A stretch of DNA of 64,000 bases. Origin: UBA6107 sp964533735 (GTDB taxonomy: Bacteria; Chloroflexota; Anaerolineae; Anaerolineales; Anaerolineaceae). Below the pieces are notes generated by a model. It was not told where the DNA came from, made no database searches, and saw only the letters and a program-made list of their open reading frames with translations. The stretch is taken from positions 666,763 through 730,762 of the forward strand of contig CAZHMD010000001.1 in the NCBI GenBank assembly GCA_964533735.1, given 5' to 3'. Below, piece after piece: positions 1 to 8,052 of this stretch (positions are counted from its first letter, which is position 1; every line of letters starts with the position of its first letter). The position numbers and the translations under genes were made by a program.

Positions 1-1785
1 ATGGCCATTGTCAATCCGGCTGCCATCACCCCTTACGGTGAGATCCCCGAAAAGGAACGCCTCCTGGTGGAGGATTTGATCTTCAACCGCAACCCTGAAG
101 CACTGCAGCATGTCATCGAGTTTTTTCAGGACACTGTACCAACGGAAACCCGCAAGGATATGCGTACTGAAATGCTCGCTGCCATGCCGGTCAACGAACG
201 CCTGCACTGGAAGATACTCCACCGCTATAAGGAGGAAGTGGAAGAAGATATCGACCTCCTTTTAGCAGAGCGAACCTCAACCCAAAACCAGGACCAGCGC
301 GCGGTGGAGATCCTCAACACCATTCTCTTACCCGCAATGAAGGAAGTCGGCGACAAATTTGGTAGTGGTGAGCTCATCCTCCCCTTCGTCCTTCAATCCG
401 CTGAGGTGATGAAGAAGACCGTCTCTTATCTGGAGAATTTCCTCGATCGCAAGGAAGGCACCTCCAAAGGCACACTCGTTTTGGCCACAGTCTACGGAGA
501 CGTGCATGACATCGGTAAGAATTTGGTTAAAACCATTCTCTCCAATAACGGCTATACCGTCGTTGATCTTGGCAAGCAGGTGCCCGCCGAAACCATCATT
601 TCCAAAGCGGTTGAAATCAACGCAGATGCCATCGGATTGAGCGCGCTCCTGGTGAGCACCAGTAAACAGATGCCGCTGATCATCAATGAACTGCATCGCC
701 GCGGATTGAAATTCCCTGTCCTCATCGGCGGCGCAGCCATTAACGAGCGCTTTGGTCGCCGCATCCTGGTGACAGATGACCAGCAAAATTACGCCGGCGG
801 GGTCTTCTACTGCAAGGATGCCTTTGAAGGTCTCTCCACCATGGATGCCCTCAGCGCTCCGGATTCCCGGGTAAAGATATTTGACCGCATTACGACTGAA
901 TCCAAAATGGAACTGGACCGCAAAGCCGAAGAAACGCCCCTGACCCCTTCCGGTTCGCGTTCTGCCACCCGCAAAGCAGATTTCCTTCCCGTCCCCTCAG
1001 CCTGGGGTACGCGCGTCGTAAAGGAAATGCCGTTGGAGATCGTCTTCAAACATCTTTCCAAAAATGAACTCTTCCGCCTCTCCTGGGGAGGAAAGAACAC
1101 CCACGGCGAAGCCTGGACAAAACTGCAGCGCGAATTTGAGGAGCGCCTGGTGCTCATGACAAAACAAGCCCTGGCTGAAAAGTGGCTGCGGCCGCAGGCG
1201 GTTTACGGTATCTGGCCCGCGCAATCCTCCGGGGATGACCTCATCATCTACGCACCGCCGGTTGACGGTTCAATCCCATCGCGCGAGATCTCACGTTTCA
1301 CTTTCGCCCGGCAGCTCGCCGGAGAAAGCCTCTGCCTGGCGGATTACTTTGCCAGCGTGGATTCCGGCCTCATGGATACCGTCGCTTTCCAGGTGGTCAC
1401 GGTGGGTCGCGCTGCCACTGAACGCTTCGAGCGCTTGCAAAACAACAATGATTACACTGAAGCCTATTTCACACACGGTTTGGCCGTGCAGACCGCCGAA
1501 GCTACCGCGGATTACCTGCATGCGCATGTCAGGCGTGAATTGGGTATCAAACCCGGCCAGGGCAAGCGTTACTCCTGGGGTTACCCCGCCATTCCTGAAT
1601 TATCCGATCACCGCAAGGTATTTGATCTCCTCCCCGTGGAAGCCGAGTTGGGTATGAGCCTCACGCCAGCCTTCCAGTTGGTCCCCGAACAATCCACCGC
1701 AGCCATCATCGTCCACCACCCGGACGCGAAGTATTACAACATCGGCGAATCCCGCGTTGACCAGTTGACCAGGGGATCCAAATAA
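1..1785 (+). CDS. metH: Cobalamin-dependent methionine synthase, C-terminal part (5' truncated by window edge)
   Basis: Transfers a methyl group from methyltetrahydrofolate via cobalamin to homocysteine, in the cytoplasm. The reading frame is open from base 1. The first residues (MAIVNPAAITPY) match the linker that follows the pterin-binding domain in MetH, so the true start is upstream. Domains seen: four-helix cap (about residues 20-150); B12-binding Rossmann domain with the D-x-H-x-x-G motif at 167-172, where His169 is the expected cobalt ligand; and the SAM-dependent reactivation domain (about 330-594) with R-x-x-x-G-Y at 523-528. The stop codon overlaps the next start by one base, so the two genes are probably one operon. 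The homocysteine-binding domain normally fused to MetH appears to be supplied by that next gene. Identity of the family is firm; whether a pterin-binding domain lies upstream cannot be seen. Confidence 0.93.
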   Translation: MAIVNPAAITPYGEIPEKERLLVEDLIFNRNPEALQHVIEFFQDTVPTETRKDMRTEMLAAMPVNERLHWKILHRYKEEVEEDIDLLLAERTSTQNQDQRAVEILNTILLPAMKEVGDKFGSGELILPFVLQSAEVMKKTVSYLENFLDRKEGTSKGTLVLATVYGDVHDIGKNLVKTILSNNGYTVVDLGKQVPAETIISKAVEINADAIGLSALLVSTSKQMPLIINELHRRGLKFPVLIGGAAINERFGRRILVTDDQQNYAGGVFYCKDAFEGLSTMDALSAPDSRVKIFDRITTESKMELDRKAEETPLTPSGSRSATRKADFLPVPSAWGTRVVKEMPLEIVFKHLSKNELFRLSWGGKNTHGEAWTKLQREFEERLVLMTKQALAEKWLRPQAVYGIWPAQSSGDDLIIYAPPVDGSIPSREISRFTFARQLAGESLCLADYFASVDSGLMDTVAFQVVTVGRAATERFERLQNNNDYTEAYFTHGLAVQTAEATADYLHAHVRRELGIKPGQGKRYSWGYPAIPELSDHRKVFDLLPVEAELGMSLTPAFQLVPEQSTAAIIVHHPDAKYYNIGESRVDQLTRGSK

Positions 1786-3647
1786 TGCCTCCGCTCTCCC
1801 GATTCCTGAAAAGGATCCGTTCCGGTCAGCCATTGCTTTCAGATGGCGCAATGGGAACCATGCTGCATCAGCGCGGCGTTTCCTTTTCCGGCTGCTTTGA
1901 CCAGTTGAACCTCACCCAGCCTGAAGTTGTCGTCAGCATTCACCGTGAGTACATCGAAGCCGGCTCGCACATGCTCCAGACCAACACATTTGGCGCGAAT
2001 AGATTTAAGCTAACCCAGCATGGGCTGCAAAACGATCTCAAGGAGATCAACACCGCCGGAGTTGAATTAGCCCGGCGCGCCGTCACTGCGAGCAGCACAG
2101 ACACGCTTATCGCTGGTGATGTTGGTCCCCTGGGGGTGCGCCTCGCTCCCTTCGGGCGTGTCCAGCTCGAAGACGCCCGCACGGTTTTTGCTGAACAGGT
2201 CTCCATCCTGGCGGATGCCGGTGTTGACCTCATCCTCATCGAAACCATGACCGACCTTTTTGAGGTTTTCGAAGCCATCAAAGCCAGCCGTCAGGTCGCG
2301 CCGCATCTCCCTGTGATCGCCTCCATGACCTTCACCCGGGATAACCGTACCCTGCTCGGTGATCCACCTGCCAAAGTAGCCAGGGGCATTCACGCTGCCG
2401 GCGCGGATGTGGTGGGCATCAATTGTTCCGGTGGACCCAACCAGCTCTTGAGCATCCTCACCCAGATGAAAGAAACCCTCCCGGAGTGTTACTACTCCAT
2501 CATGCCGAACGCCGGCTGGCCGGAGCAGGTGGAAGGGCGCATCATGTACCCCGCCGGTCCTGAGTATTTCGGCGAATACGCGCTTTCCTTCTGGCAGGCG
2601 GGCGCTAACATCATCGGTGGCTGCTGCGGCACCACGCCGGCGCATATTTCCGCCATGGCGTCTGCACTGCAGCACGCACCTTCCACTCCTAACACCACCG
2701 TCAGGGTTGCCCGGAATATTACCGTACAATCTGACGAGAGTTCAAGCCTGCCTCCTACGGAATTAGCCCAAAAATTGAATGGCGGCAAGTTTGTCATCGC
2801 TGTTGAAATGGATCCCCCGCGGGGATTAACCACACATAAATTATTGGCTGGCGCCAGCCTGTTAAAAGAATCCGGTGCAGACGTCATCGATGTGGCAGAC
2901 AGCCCCATGGCGCGTATGCGCATGAGCCCCTGGGCAGTCTGCAGCCTGATCCAGCGCAAGGTGGGCATTGAAACTGTATTGCACTTCCCCACCCGCGGAC
3001 GCAACCTCCTGCGTGTTCAGGGTGACCTTCTTGCGGCGCATGCCCTTGAAGTCCGCAATGTCTTCGTGGTCATGGGGGACCCCACCTCCATCGGCGACTA
3101 TCCGGATGCCATGGACAATTATGACCTTGTGCCTTCAGGCTTGATCAAGTTGATCAAGCAGGGGTTTAACGCCGGGGTGGACCACGCCGGTTCCGACATT
3201 GGGCAGCCGACTCAATTCTTTACTGGTTGCGCCCTCAACTTGAATCCCTTGAACATCGAGGAGGAATTGAAGAATCTGCGCCGTAAAATCCGTGCCGGGG
3301 CTGATTTCATCCTCACGCAGCCCATCTACAACGCTGAACTCGTCACCCGCTTCCTCTCCGAGTTTGAAAAATCCGGCACCAAATTATCCATCCCGCTCAT
3401 TGTCGGCTTACTACCCCTGGCAAGCGCCCGTCATGCCGCATTCCTGCAGCAGGAGGTTCCCGGCATCGAAATTCCGGAGAAGATTCACGAACAGATGTAC
3501 CGCAGCGGTGACCAGGGCGCTAAAACCGGGGTTGCGCTCACAGTGCAGTTGGTTGAACAAATAAAACCGTTCGTTCGCGGCGTTTATCTCATGCCCGCCT
3601 TCAACAGGTATGATCATGCGGCTGAGATAATTGAAAAGATTAAGTAA
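1785..3647 (+). CDS. Bifunctional homocysteine S-methyltransferase / 5,10-methylenetetrahydrofolate reductase
   Basis: A 620-residue fusion of two enzymes of the methionine branch of folate metabolism. The N-terminal half (about 1-300) is a homocysteine-binding (S-methyl_trans) barrel with the three zinc-ligand cysteines at Cys214 (GINCSGGP) and Cys280/Cys281 (GGCCGTTP). The C-terminal half (about 330-620) is a methylenetetrahydrofolate reductase FAD barrel, starting near VEMDPPRG, with NVFVVMGDP and DFILTQP conserved. This matches the YitJ-type architecture known from Firmicutes. The ATG overlaps the stop of the preceding synthase gene. With that gene it would make 5-methyl-THF and pass the methyl group via B12 to homocysteine bound on this protein. 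Start choice rests on the overlap and on conserved sequence beginning soon after. Confidence 0.93.
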   Translation: MPPLSRFLKRIRSGQPLLSDGAMGTMLHQRGVSFSGCFDQLNLTQPEVVVSIHREYIEAGSHMLQTNTFGANRFKLTQHGLQNDLKEINTAGVELARRAVTASSTDTLIAGDVGPLGVRLAPFGRVQLEDARTVFAEQVSILADAGVDLILIETMTDLFEVFEAIKASRQVAPHLPVIASMTFTRDNRTLLGDPPAKVARGIHAAGADVVGINCSGGPNQLLSILTQMKETLPECYYSIMPNAGWPEQVEGRIMYPAGPEYFGEYALSFWQAGANIIGGCCGTTPAHISAMASALQHAPSTPNTTVRVARNITVQSDESSSLPPTELAQKLNGGKFVIAVEMDPPRGLTTHKLLAGASLLKESGADVIDVADSPMARMRMSPWAVCSLIQRKVGIETVLHFPTRGRNLLRVQGDLLAAHALEVRNVFVVMGDPTSIGDYPDAMDNYDLVPSGLIKLIKQGFNAGVDHAGSDIGQPTQFFTGCALNLNPLNIEEELKNLRRKIRAGADFILTQPIYNAELVTRFLSEFEKSGTKLSIPLIVGLLPLASARHAAFLQQEVPGIEIPEKIHEQMYRSGDQGAKTGVALTVQLVEQIKPFVRGVYLMPAFNRYDHAAEIIEKIK

Positions 3648-3709
3648 GGTTAATTCCGGCAAAGTTGAGAGTACAATAATGTTAACCTCCAGCGAAGAGG
3701 AGTACATAA

Positions 3710-3723
3710 TTCAATTAATTGAA
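3710..3723. promoter_or_regulatory. 14-base perfect palindrome in the 128-base gap before the phosphoesterase gene
   Basis: The bases TTCAATTAATTGAA form a perfect palindrome about 50 bases before the next start codon. It could be an operator, but no clear -35/-10 pair is visible beside it. The rest of the gap (3648-3775) shows nothing else. Confidence 0.3.
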
Positions 3724-3775
3724 AACACTATTTACAGGATCGCTTGTAGCGTCCATAAATTGGGGTTAGGGGATC

Positions 3776-4504
3776 ATGCGCATACTGGTAATTTCTGATA
3801 TTCACTCCAACCTTACAGCCCTCGAAGCCGTTTTAGATTCAGCTGGTCAGGTGGATGCTGTTTGGTGCCTGGGCGATCTTGTAGGATATGGCCCCGATCC
3901 AGACGCCTGTATAAAACGCGTTCGCGAACTCCCCAACATTCTCTGTATCATGGGTAACCACGATGCAGCTGTCAGCGGTTTGCGTAATATTGAGAAATTT
4001 AATGATGATGCGGAACAAGCCGTCCTGGTAACGCGCGCAATGGTATCCACTGAAAGCGTGGATTACCTCAAATCCCTGCCCGAGACTATCGAAACCGAAT
4101 CCGCCATTCTCGCGCACGGCAGCCCGCGCAACCCGATCTGGGAGTATATCCTCGATCCCCTGGCTGCTCGTATGGCCATCGCTTTCATTGAAAAAGATAT
4201 CGCATTTGTCGGTCACACCCACCTGCCCCTTTGCTTTACCCTCGACCAGAAGACTGACAGGATGACCAAGAAATTACTTAAAGCCGGTGAGCTCACTCAC
4301 ATCCGCCACCGCATGATCCTCAATCCGGGTTCGGTCGGTCAGCCGCGTGACCATGATCCGCGCGCTTCCTACGGTATTTATGATCCCGCAGAGAAAACCT
4401 GGCAGAACTTCCGCGTGGAATATGATATTCCATCCGTGCAGCAGCGCATCATTGCCGCGGGATTACCCGAAAGGCACGCACTGCGCCTGACTGAAGGTTG
4501 GTGA
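3776..4504 (+). CDS. Calcineurin-like metallophosphoesterase (YfcE/Metallophos_2 type)
   Basis: A 242-residue cytoplasmic dimetal phosphoesterase. The family motifs are present in order: D-x-H at Asp8/His10 (SDIHSN), G-D-L-V-G-Y-G-P-D-P around Asp34, G-N-H-D at 60-63, an A-H-G-S motif near 115, and G-H-T-H-L-P near 145. The G-Y-G-P-D-P signature is typical of the single-domain subgroup annotated as putative phosphodiesterases with unknown physiological substrate. The ATG follows a purine-rich GGGG about eight bases upstream. It stands between the methionine genes and the DUF4349 lipoprotein, with gaps of 128 and 69 bases, so it may be transcribed alone. The family call is safe; the substrate is not known. 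Confidence 0.88.
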   Translation: MRILVISDIHSNLTALEAVLDSAGQVDAVWCLGDLVGYGPDPDACIKRVRELPNILCIMGNHDAAVSGLRNIEKFNDDAEQAVLVTRAMVSTESVDYLKSLPETIETESAILAHGSPRNPIWEYILDPLAARMAIAFIEKDIAFVGHTHLPLCFTLDQKTDRMTKKLLKAGELTHIRHRMILNPGSVGQPRDHDPRASYGIYDPAEKTWQNFRVEYDIPSVQQRIIAAGLPERHALRLTEGW

Positions 4505-4573
4505 AGCGGAACATTAGTGGGGGGTACAACGTCTAAAACGTAGAAACCTACGCCAATTAACCAGGAGGAGAAC

Positions 4574-5542
4574 ATGAACAAGAAAGTGTTATGGACCAGT
4601 CTCATCATTGCTGTTCTGCTTTTAAGTGCCTGTGCAAAAGCTGCCCCCACCCAAACAAGTCTTGAGAACGAAAAATTATTATTCGACCAGCGTGGTCTTG
4701 CTGAAGCGCCGTCCCCGGTGGATTCTGCTGGAGCTCCCCTAGCCCCGCAGGCCACCATGACAACTGGAAACGGTGCGACTGGTGAAATCAAGCAAATGAT
4801 CATCATGAACGCCAACCTTGAGATCGCCGTGGATGATCCCGGAGCTGCCATGAGCGCTATTCAAAAAATGGCCACCGATATGGGCGGTTTTACGGTCAGC
4901 TCCAACATCTATAAAACGCAAACCGCAGCCGGCATCGAAGTTCCCGCCGCCAATCTCACTGTGCGTGTCCCTGCAGAAAAACTCAACGAAGCCCTTGATA
5001 AGATCAAAGCCCTCACCGGTGATCCCGTTAAGTACACCCTCACAGAGAACATCTCCGGTCAGGACGTGACCCAGGAATACACTGATCTCAAATCCCGCCT
5101 GCGAAACCTGGAAGAAGCCAATGCCAAGTTATCAGAGTTGTATGACACCGCTTCCAAAACCGAAGAAGCACTCGCCATCTACCAGCAGAAAATGCAGGTG
5201 ACAGAGCAGATCGAAGTCATCAAGGGTCAGATGCAGTACTTTGAACAGTCTGCCGCCAAATCTGCCATCACCGTGCAGATCGTCGCCAAGGAATCCATCG
5301 CCCCCATCACCGTCGCTGGTTGGACCCCCAAGGGTGTCGCCCGTGATGCCGTGCAGGCCCTCATCGATTTCGGCAAGGGACTGGTCAACTTCCTCATCTG
5401 GTTTGGCATCCTCGTCATCCCAATCCTCATCATCATCGGACTCCCCATCTTCCTCTTGGTCCGTTGGTTAAACCGCCGCAGTCGCCGCGAACAGGCAAAG
5501 AAACAGGAAGCCATGCGCAACCAACAGCCTCCGCTTGTGTAA
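4574..5542 (+). CDS. DUF4349 domain lipoprotein with coiled coil and C-terminal membrane helix
   Basis: A 322-residue predicted lipoprotein. The signal peptide ends in the lipobox L-L-S-A-C with Cys20 as lipid anchor. Residues about 70-260 look like DUF4349: a beta-rich part (IIMNANLEIAVDD, TVRVPAEKLNEAL) followed by a long charged helix of about 60 residues that reads as a coiled coil (RLRNLEEANAKLSELYD). A hydrophobic segment near 270-300 is a transmembrane helix, followed by a basic cytoplasmic tail with RRSRREQAKK. A strong Shine-Dalgarno AGGAGGAG precedes the ATG. The molecular function of DUF4349 proteins is not established. Envelope attachment at both ends would let it span membrane and periplasm-like space, which is inference. 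Confidence 0.85.
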   Translation: MNKKVLWTSLIIAVLLLSACAKAAPTQTSLENEKLLFDQRGLAEAPSPVDSAGAPLAPQATMTTGNGATGEIKQMIIMNANLEIAVDDPGAAMSAIQKMATDMGGFTVSSNIYKTQTAAGIEVPAANLTVRVPAEKLNEALDKIKALTGDPVKYTLTENISGQDVTQEYTDLKSRLRNLEEANAKLSELYDTASKTEEALAIYQQKMQVTEQIEVIKGQMQYFEQSAAKSAITVQIVAKESIAPITVAGWTPKGVARDAVQALIDFGKGLVNFLIWFGILVIPILIIIGLPIFLLVRWLNRRSRREQAKKQEAMRNQQPPLV

Positions 5543-5565
5543 TTGAATCCTGAATAAGTGATAAT

Positions 5566-5597
5566 AAAACGGCGAAGCTTGCGCTTCTCCGTTTTTC
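5566..5597. terminator. Bidirectional intrinsic terminator
   Basis: A hairpin with arms AAAACGG-C-GAAGC and GCTTC-T-CCGTTTT and a four-base loop sits between two convergent genes. A-tract and T-tract on the two sides allow termination in both directions. It overlaps the last bases before the GH36 stop codon. Confidence 0.8.
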
Positions 5598-7958
5598 TTA
5601 TTTCCGTCTGAGTTCCACATGAGCGAATCCCTCCACCTCAACCGGGATTTCAACCGCACCTCCGCCCAATTGTTTGCCAGTAACAGCTTGCTCATTCACC
5701 CTGATTTCCCAATTTTCCCCGGGCAGTTTCAATACTACTTTTCCGCTGGCTTTACGCGGCAGGCGCAGTGTTGCACTCACTGATTTTGCTGTTGCTTGCC
5801 ACTCAGCCACTTCCATCCCTTGGGAAATGTGCAGATCGCTGCCCAGGTAGGTCGGCGAATCCTCATTTGCCTGCCTCACTGCCAGCATCGCGCACCCATG
5901 CGCTGGTAGCTGATTGATTTTATAGCTCTGAGTGGATGTCAGCGTTCCAGCATCCCCTGACCAGAACTCGCGTACCAGATACCTTCCGGGGTTCAGGTGA
6001 TAATCCTCAAGGGTTATCTCGCGCGATACTGCTTTATCCGACCAGTTAAAGGCTGCCAGTATATGCCACTCGCCTGTGACCCCCAGTTGATCCAGGCGCA
6101 AACGCTCCGGCATGCCATTGTCGAACCAGTCGATCACCCTTGCCCGTTGACCCATCACCGGCACCAGCACCTCTGCAATCCTCAGGCGTTCCGCCGGCAG
6201 CCTGGGTAGGTCGTCCGACACCAGCAGTGAACCGCCCGTTAAGGCAATGACCGATGCCAGTGAGCGCACCTCCGCCTGGGTCAAAGTCGTATCCGGGCGG
6301 ATAAGCAGGCAGTCCGGGTCGTTGATCCACCAGTGTTGATGCAGCGCTGCCCGCGTGAGGATGTTGCGGATGGAATTCCGCGCGCTCGGCATGGCCGGCT
6401 CCTGCTTGAAGAATGCTCCGATTCCCTTGAATTGTGGCAGCCAGTTCCCGCTCACGTCCGCGCCAATGCGGTTCGCTTCCACCAATCCCAGCACACTGCC
6501 CAATGGAGACCCGCATCCCAGCAGCGTCACTTCTGGTCCCACTGCTTCACGCAGCGCTTCCATTCCCCTTCGCAGCACCTGCGCGCGCGTCAGTGTGGGA
6601 TCGTGATACACACATTCCACTGCCGCCGCGTACAGGAAATCCAGTTTAAGATAGGGGTAACCCCACTCTTTTGACGCAGTTCGTACGACATCGCACGCGT
6701 ACGCCAGTGCCTCAGGGACGGTCAGGTCAAGCGCGGTGTCCAGCACTCCCCACACGAATCCGGCGTTCGCCAGTGCTCCATTTTTCTTGCGCAGCATCCA
6801 CTCGGGATGCTCTTTGACCAGTTGTGATTTTGTATGCACGATAAAGGGCGCCAGCCATAACCCCGGGGTCAATCCTTCTTTGGTGATCTCTCCCGCCAGC
6901 GGAGCTACTCCCTGTGGAAACTCCGGCTTAAACGAGAACCAGTCCCCAACCTGGCTCTCGAACCCATCATCAATCTGCACCAGTTGGATCGGCAGGGTTT
7001 CCTGCTGCTCCAGAATCGTTTGCAGGTTGTTGCGTACATCCTGCTCGGATAGGTCAGTATAGAAGTGATACCACGAGCACCATCCCACCGGAGATTCTGC
7101 CGGCACGCGCACATAATTTTGCCTGGCGGCCGCTTCCAGGTATTTGTCCAGCGGATCGCGGTGATCCAGCAGGATCGGGTTATAAACCGCCCAATCTGTC
7201 TTGATTGTCTTACCCGCGTCCAGCCGCACATCGTCGCAATTTGCCCACATCTCTAGTTTCGAAGGTTTATTGAAATCCGCATAAATCGAACCGAACTGCT
7301 CCACCTGGCTGAGAAAACCGAGCACGAATCCGCTGCGTGCCTTCCGGTCACCAATTACACCAAACATATCGCTGCTGAATTGTCCCCTTTTTCGCGGCAG
7401 TGGTGTCCCGGGATTGCTGATCATCGGGTTCTGCAGCCTGCCCAGTCTGCTCAACCTCATGCGCTCGTTGCCGCTGTACCACCCGCTGGGTGACCAGCTC
7501 TGCCAGCCGTTGGAATAAAAACCAAGATCATCCGAGGTTAAGGCATCAGGGGATTGCACACTCCCGCCATCTCCTTCGTTCACTTCGAGCAGGTCAATGC
7601 GCTCAAAATTCACCGTGAAACTCCCTTTATTGGTCACTTCAACCTTCCACATCACCAGCGGAGTTTCCAGTACGATGCCAAAATGTAAAACCACTTCCAG
7701 CCCATCAGCATTTATCGCGGTCAGGTAACTGATCTGTTCGGTTCTCCCATGCGGTTCCAGGTCTGCCGCCTTGCGGCTGCCTTCAATCTCTTTCCAGCCA
7801 GTCAGCGTGGTTTTCCGGTTTACCTCTTGCGTCCGGTATCGCAGCGATAGTCTGCCGCCAGAAAATCCGGGCAATTTGGAGTCTTTTGGTTGTATGGAAA
7901 ATCTGCCTTCACCTGGCTCAATGGTAAGTTTGAAGATGTCATTTTCAAGGTGGGTCAT
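5598..7958 (-). CDS. Alpha-galactosidase, glycoside hydrolase family 36
   Basis: A 786-residue retaining alpha-galactosidase, probably cytoplasmic since no signal peptide is seen. It would release galactose from melibiose- or raffinose-type sugars. The N-terminal supersandwich domain carries YSNGWQSWSPSGWY. The catalytic barrel starts at PVGWCSWYHFYTDLSE. The nucleophile is Asp440 (LKLDFLYAA) and the acid/base Asp501 (RIGADVSGNW), both as in GH36. A C-terminal beta domain ends the protein. An upstream in-frame ATG at 8003 exists, but the ATG at 7958 is chosen because GGAG lies six bases before it and family homology starts there. The gene is convergent with the DUF4349 lipoprotein and divergent from dinG. 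The exact sugar cannot be read from sequence alone. Confidence 0.9.
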   Translation of the reverse strand: MTHLENDIFKLTIEPGEGRFSIQPKDSKLPGFSGGRLSLRYRTQEVNRKTTLTGWKEIEGSRKAADLEPHGRTEQISYLTAINADGLEVVLHFGIVLETPLVMWKVEVTNKGSFTVNFERIDLLEVNEGDGGSVQSPDALTSDDLGFYSNGWQSWSPSGWYSGNERMRLSRLGRLQNPMISNPGTPLPRKRGQFSSDMFGVIGDRKARSGFVLGFLSQVEQFGSIYADFNKPSKLEMWANCDDVRLDAGKTIKTDWAVYNPILLDHRDPLDKYLEAAARQNYVRVPAESPVGWCSWYHFYTDLSEQDVRNNLQTILEQQETLPIQLVQIDDGFESQVGDWFSFKPEFPQGVAPLAGEITKEGLTPGLWLAPFIVHTKSQLVKEHPEWMLRKKNGALANAGFVWGVLDTALDLTVPEALAYACDVVRTASKEWGYPYLKLDFLYAAAVECVYHDPTLTRAQVLRRGMEALREAVGPEVTLLGCGSPLGSVLGLVEANRIGADVSGNWLPQFKGIGAFFKQEPAMPSARNSIRNILTRAALHQHWWINDPDCLLIRPDTTLTQAEVRSLASVIALTGGSLLVSDDLPRLPAERLRIAEVLVPVMGQRARVIDWFDNGMPERLRLDQLGVTGEWHILAAFNWSDKAVSREITLEDYHLNPGRYLVREFWSGDAGTLTSTQSYKINQLPAHGCAMLAVRQANEDSPTYLGSDLHISQGMEVAEWQATAKSVSATLRLPRKASGKVVLKLPGENWEIRVNEQAVTGKQLGGGAVEIPVEVEGFAHVELRRK

Positions 7959-8040
7959 TTTCTGCTCCAATGGAAGGATGCTTAATATTATCATGTCCGC
8001 CATTTCATCGCCAAACCGCGCTTCTCCAAACCCCGCATGT

Positions 8041-8046
8041 TATAAT
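8041..8046 (+). promoter_or_regulatory. -10 element of a probable leaderless transcript (dinG)
   Basis: TATAAT ends six bases before the ATG at 8053, and no Shine-Dalgarno sequence lies between. Transcription would start at about the initiation codon. No good -35 box is visible. Confidence 0.6.
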
Positions 8047-8052
8047 CTCGCC

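Noticed and set aside
2067..2729. 220-residue open frame on the minus strand
   Set aside because: It lies wholly antisense to the Hcy methyltransferase/MTHFR gene, has no family resemblance and is a by-product of its codon use.
7771..8052. Extra N-terminal 94 codons for dinG
   Set aside because: Antisense to the GH36 gene, without conserved sequence; the true start is at 8053 next to the -10 box.
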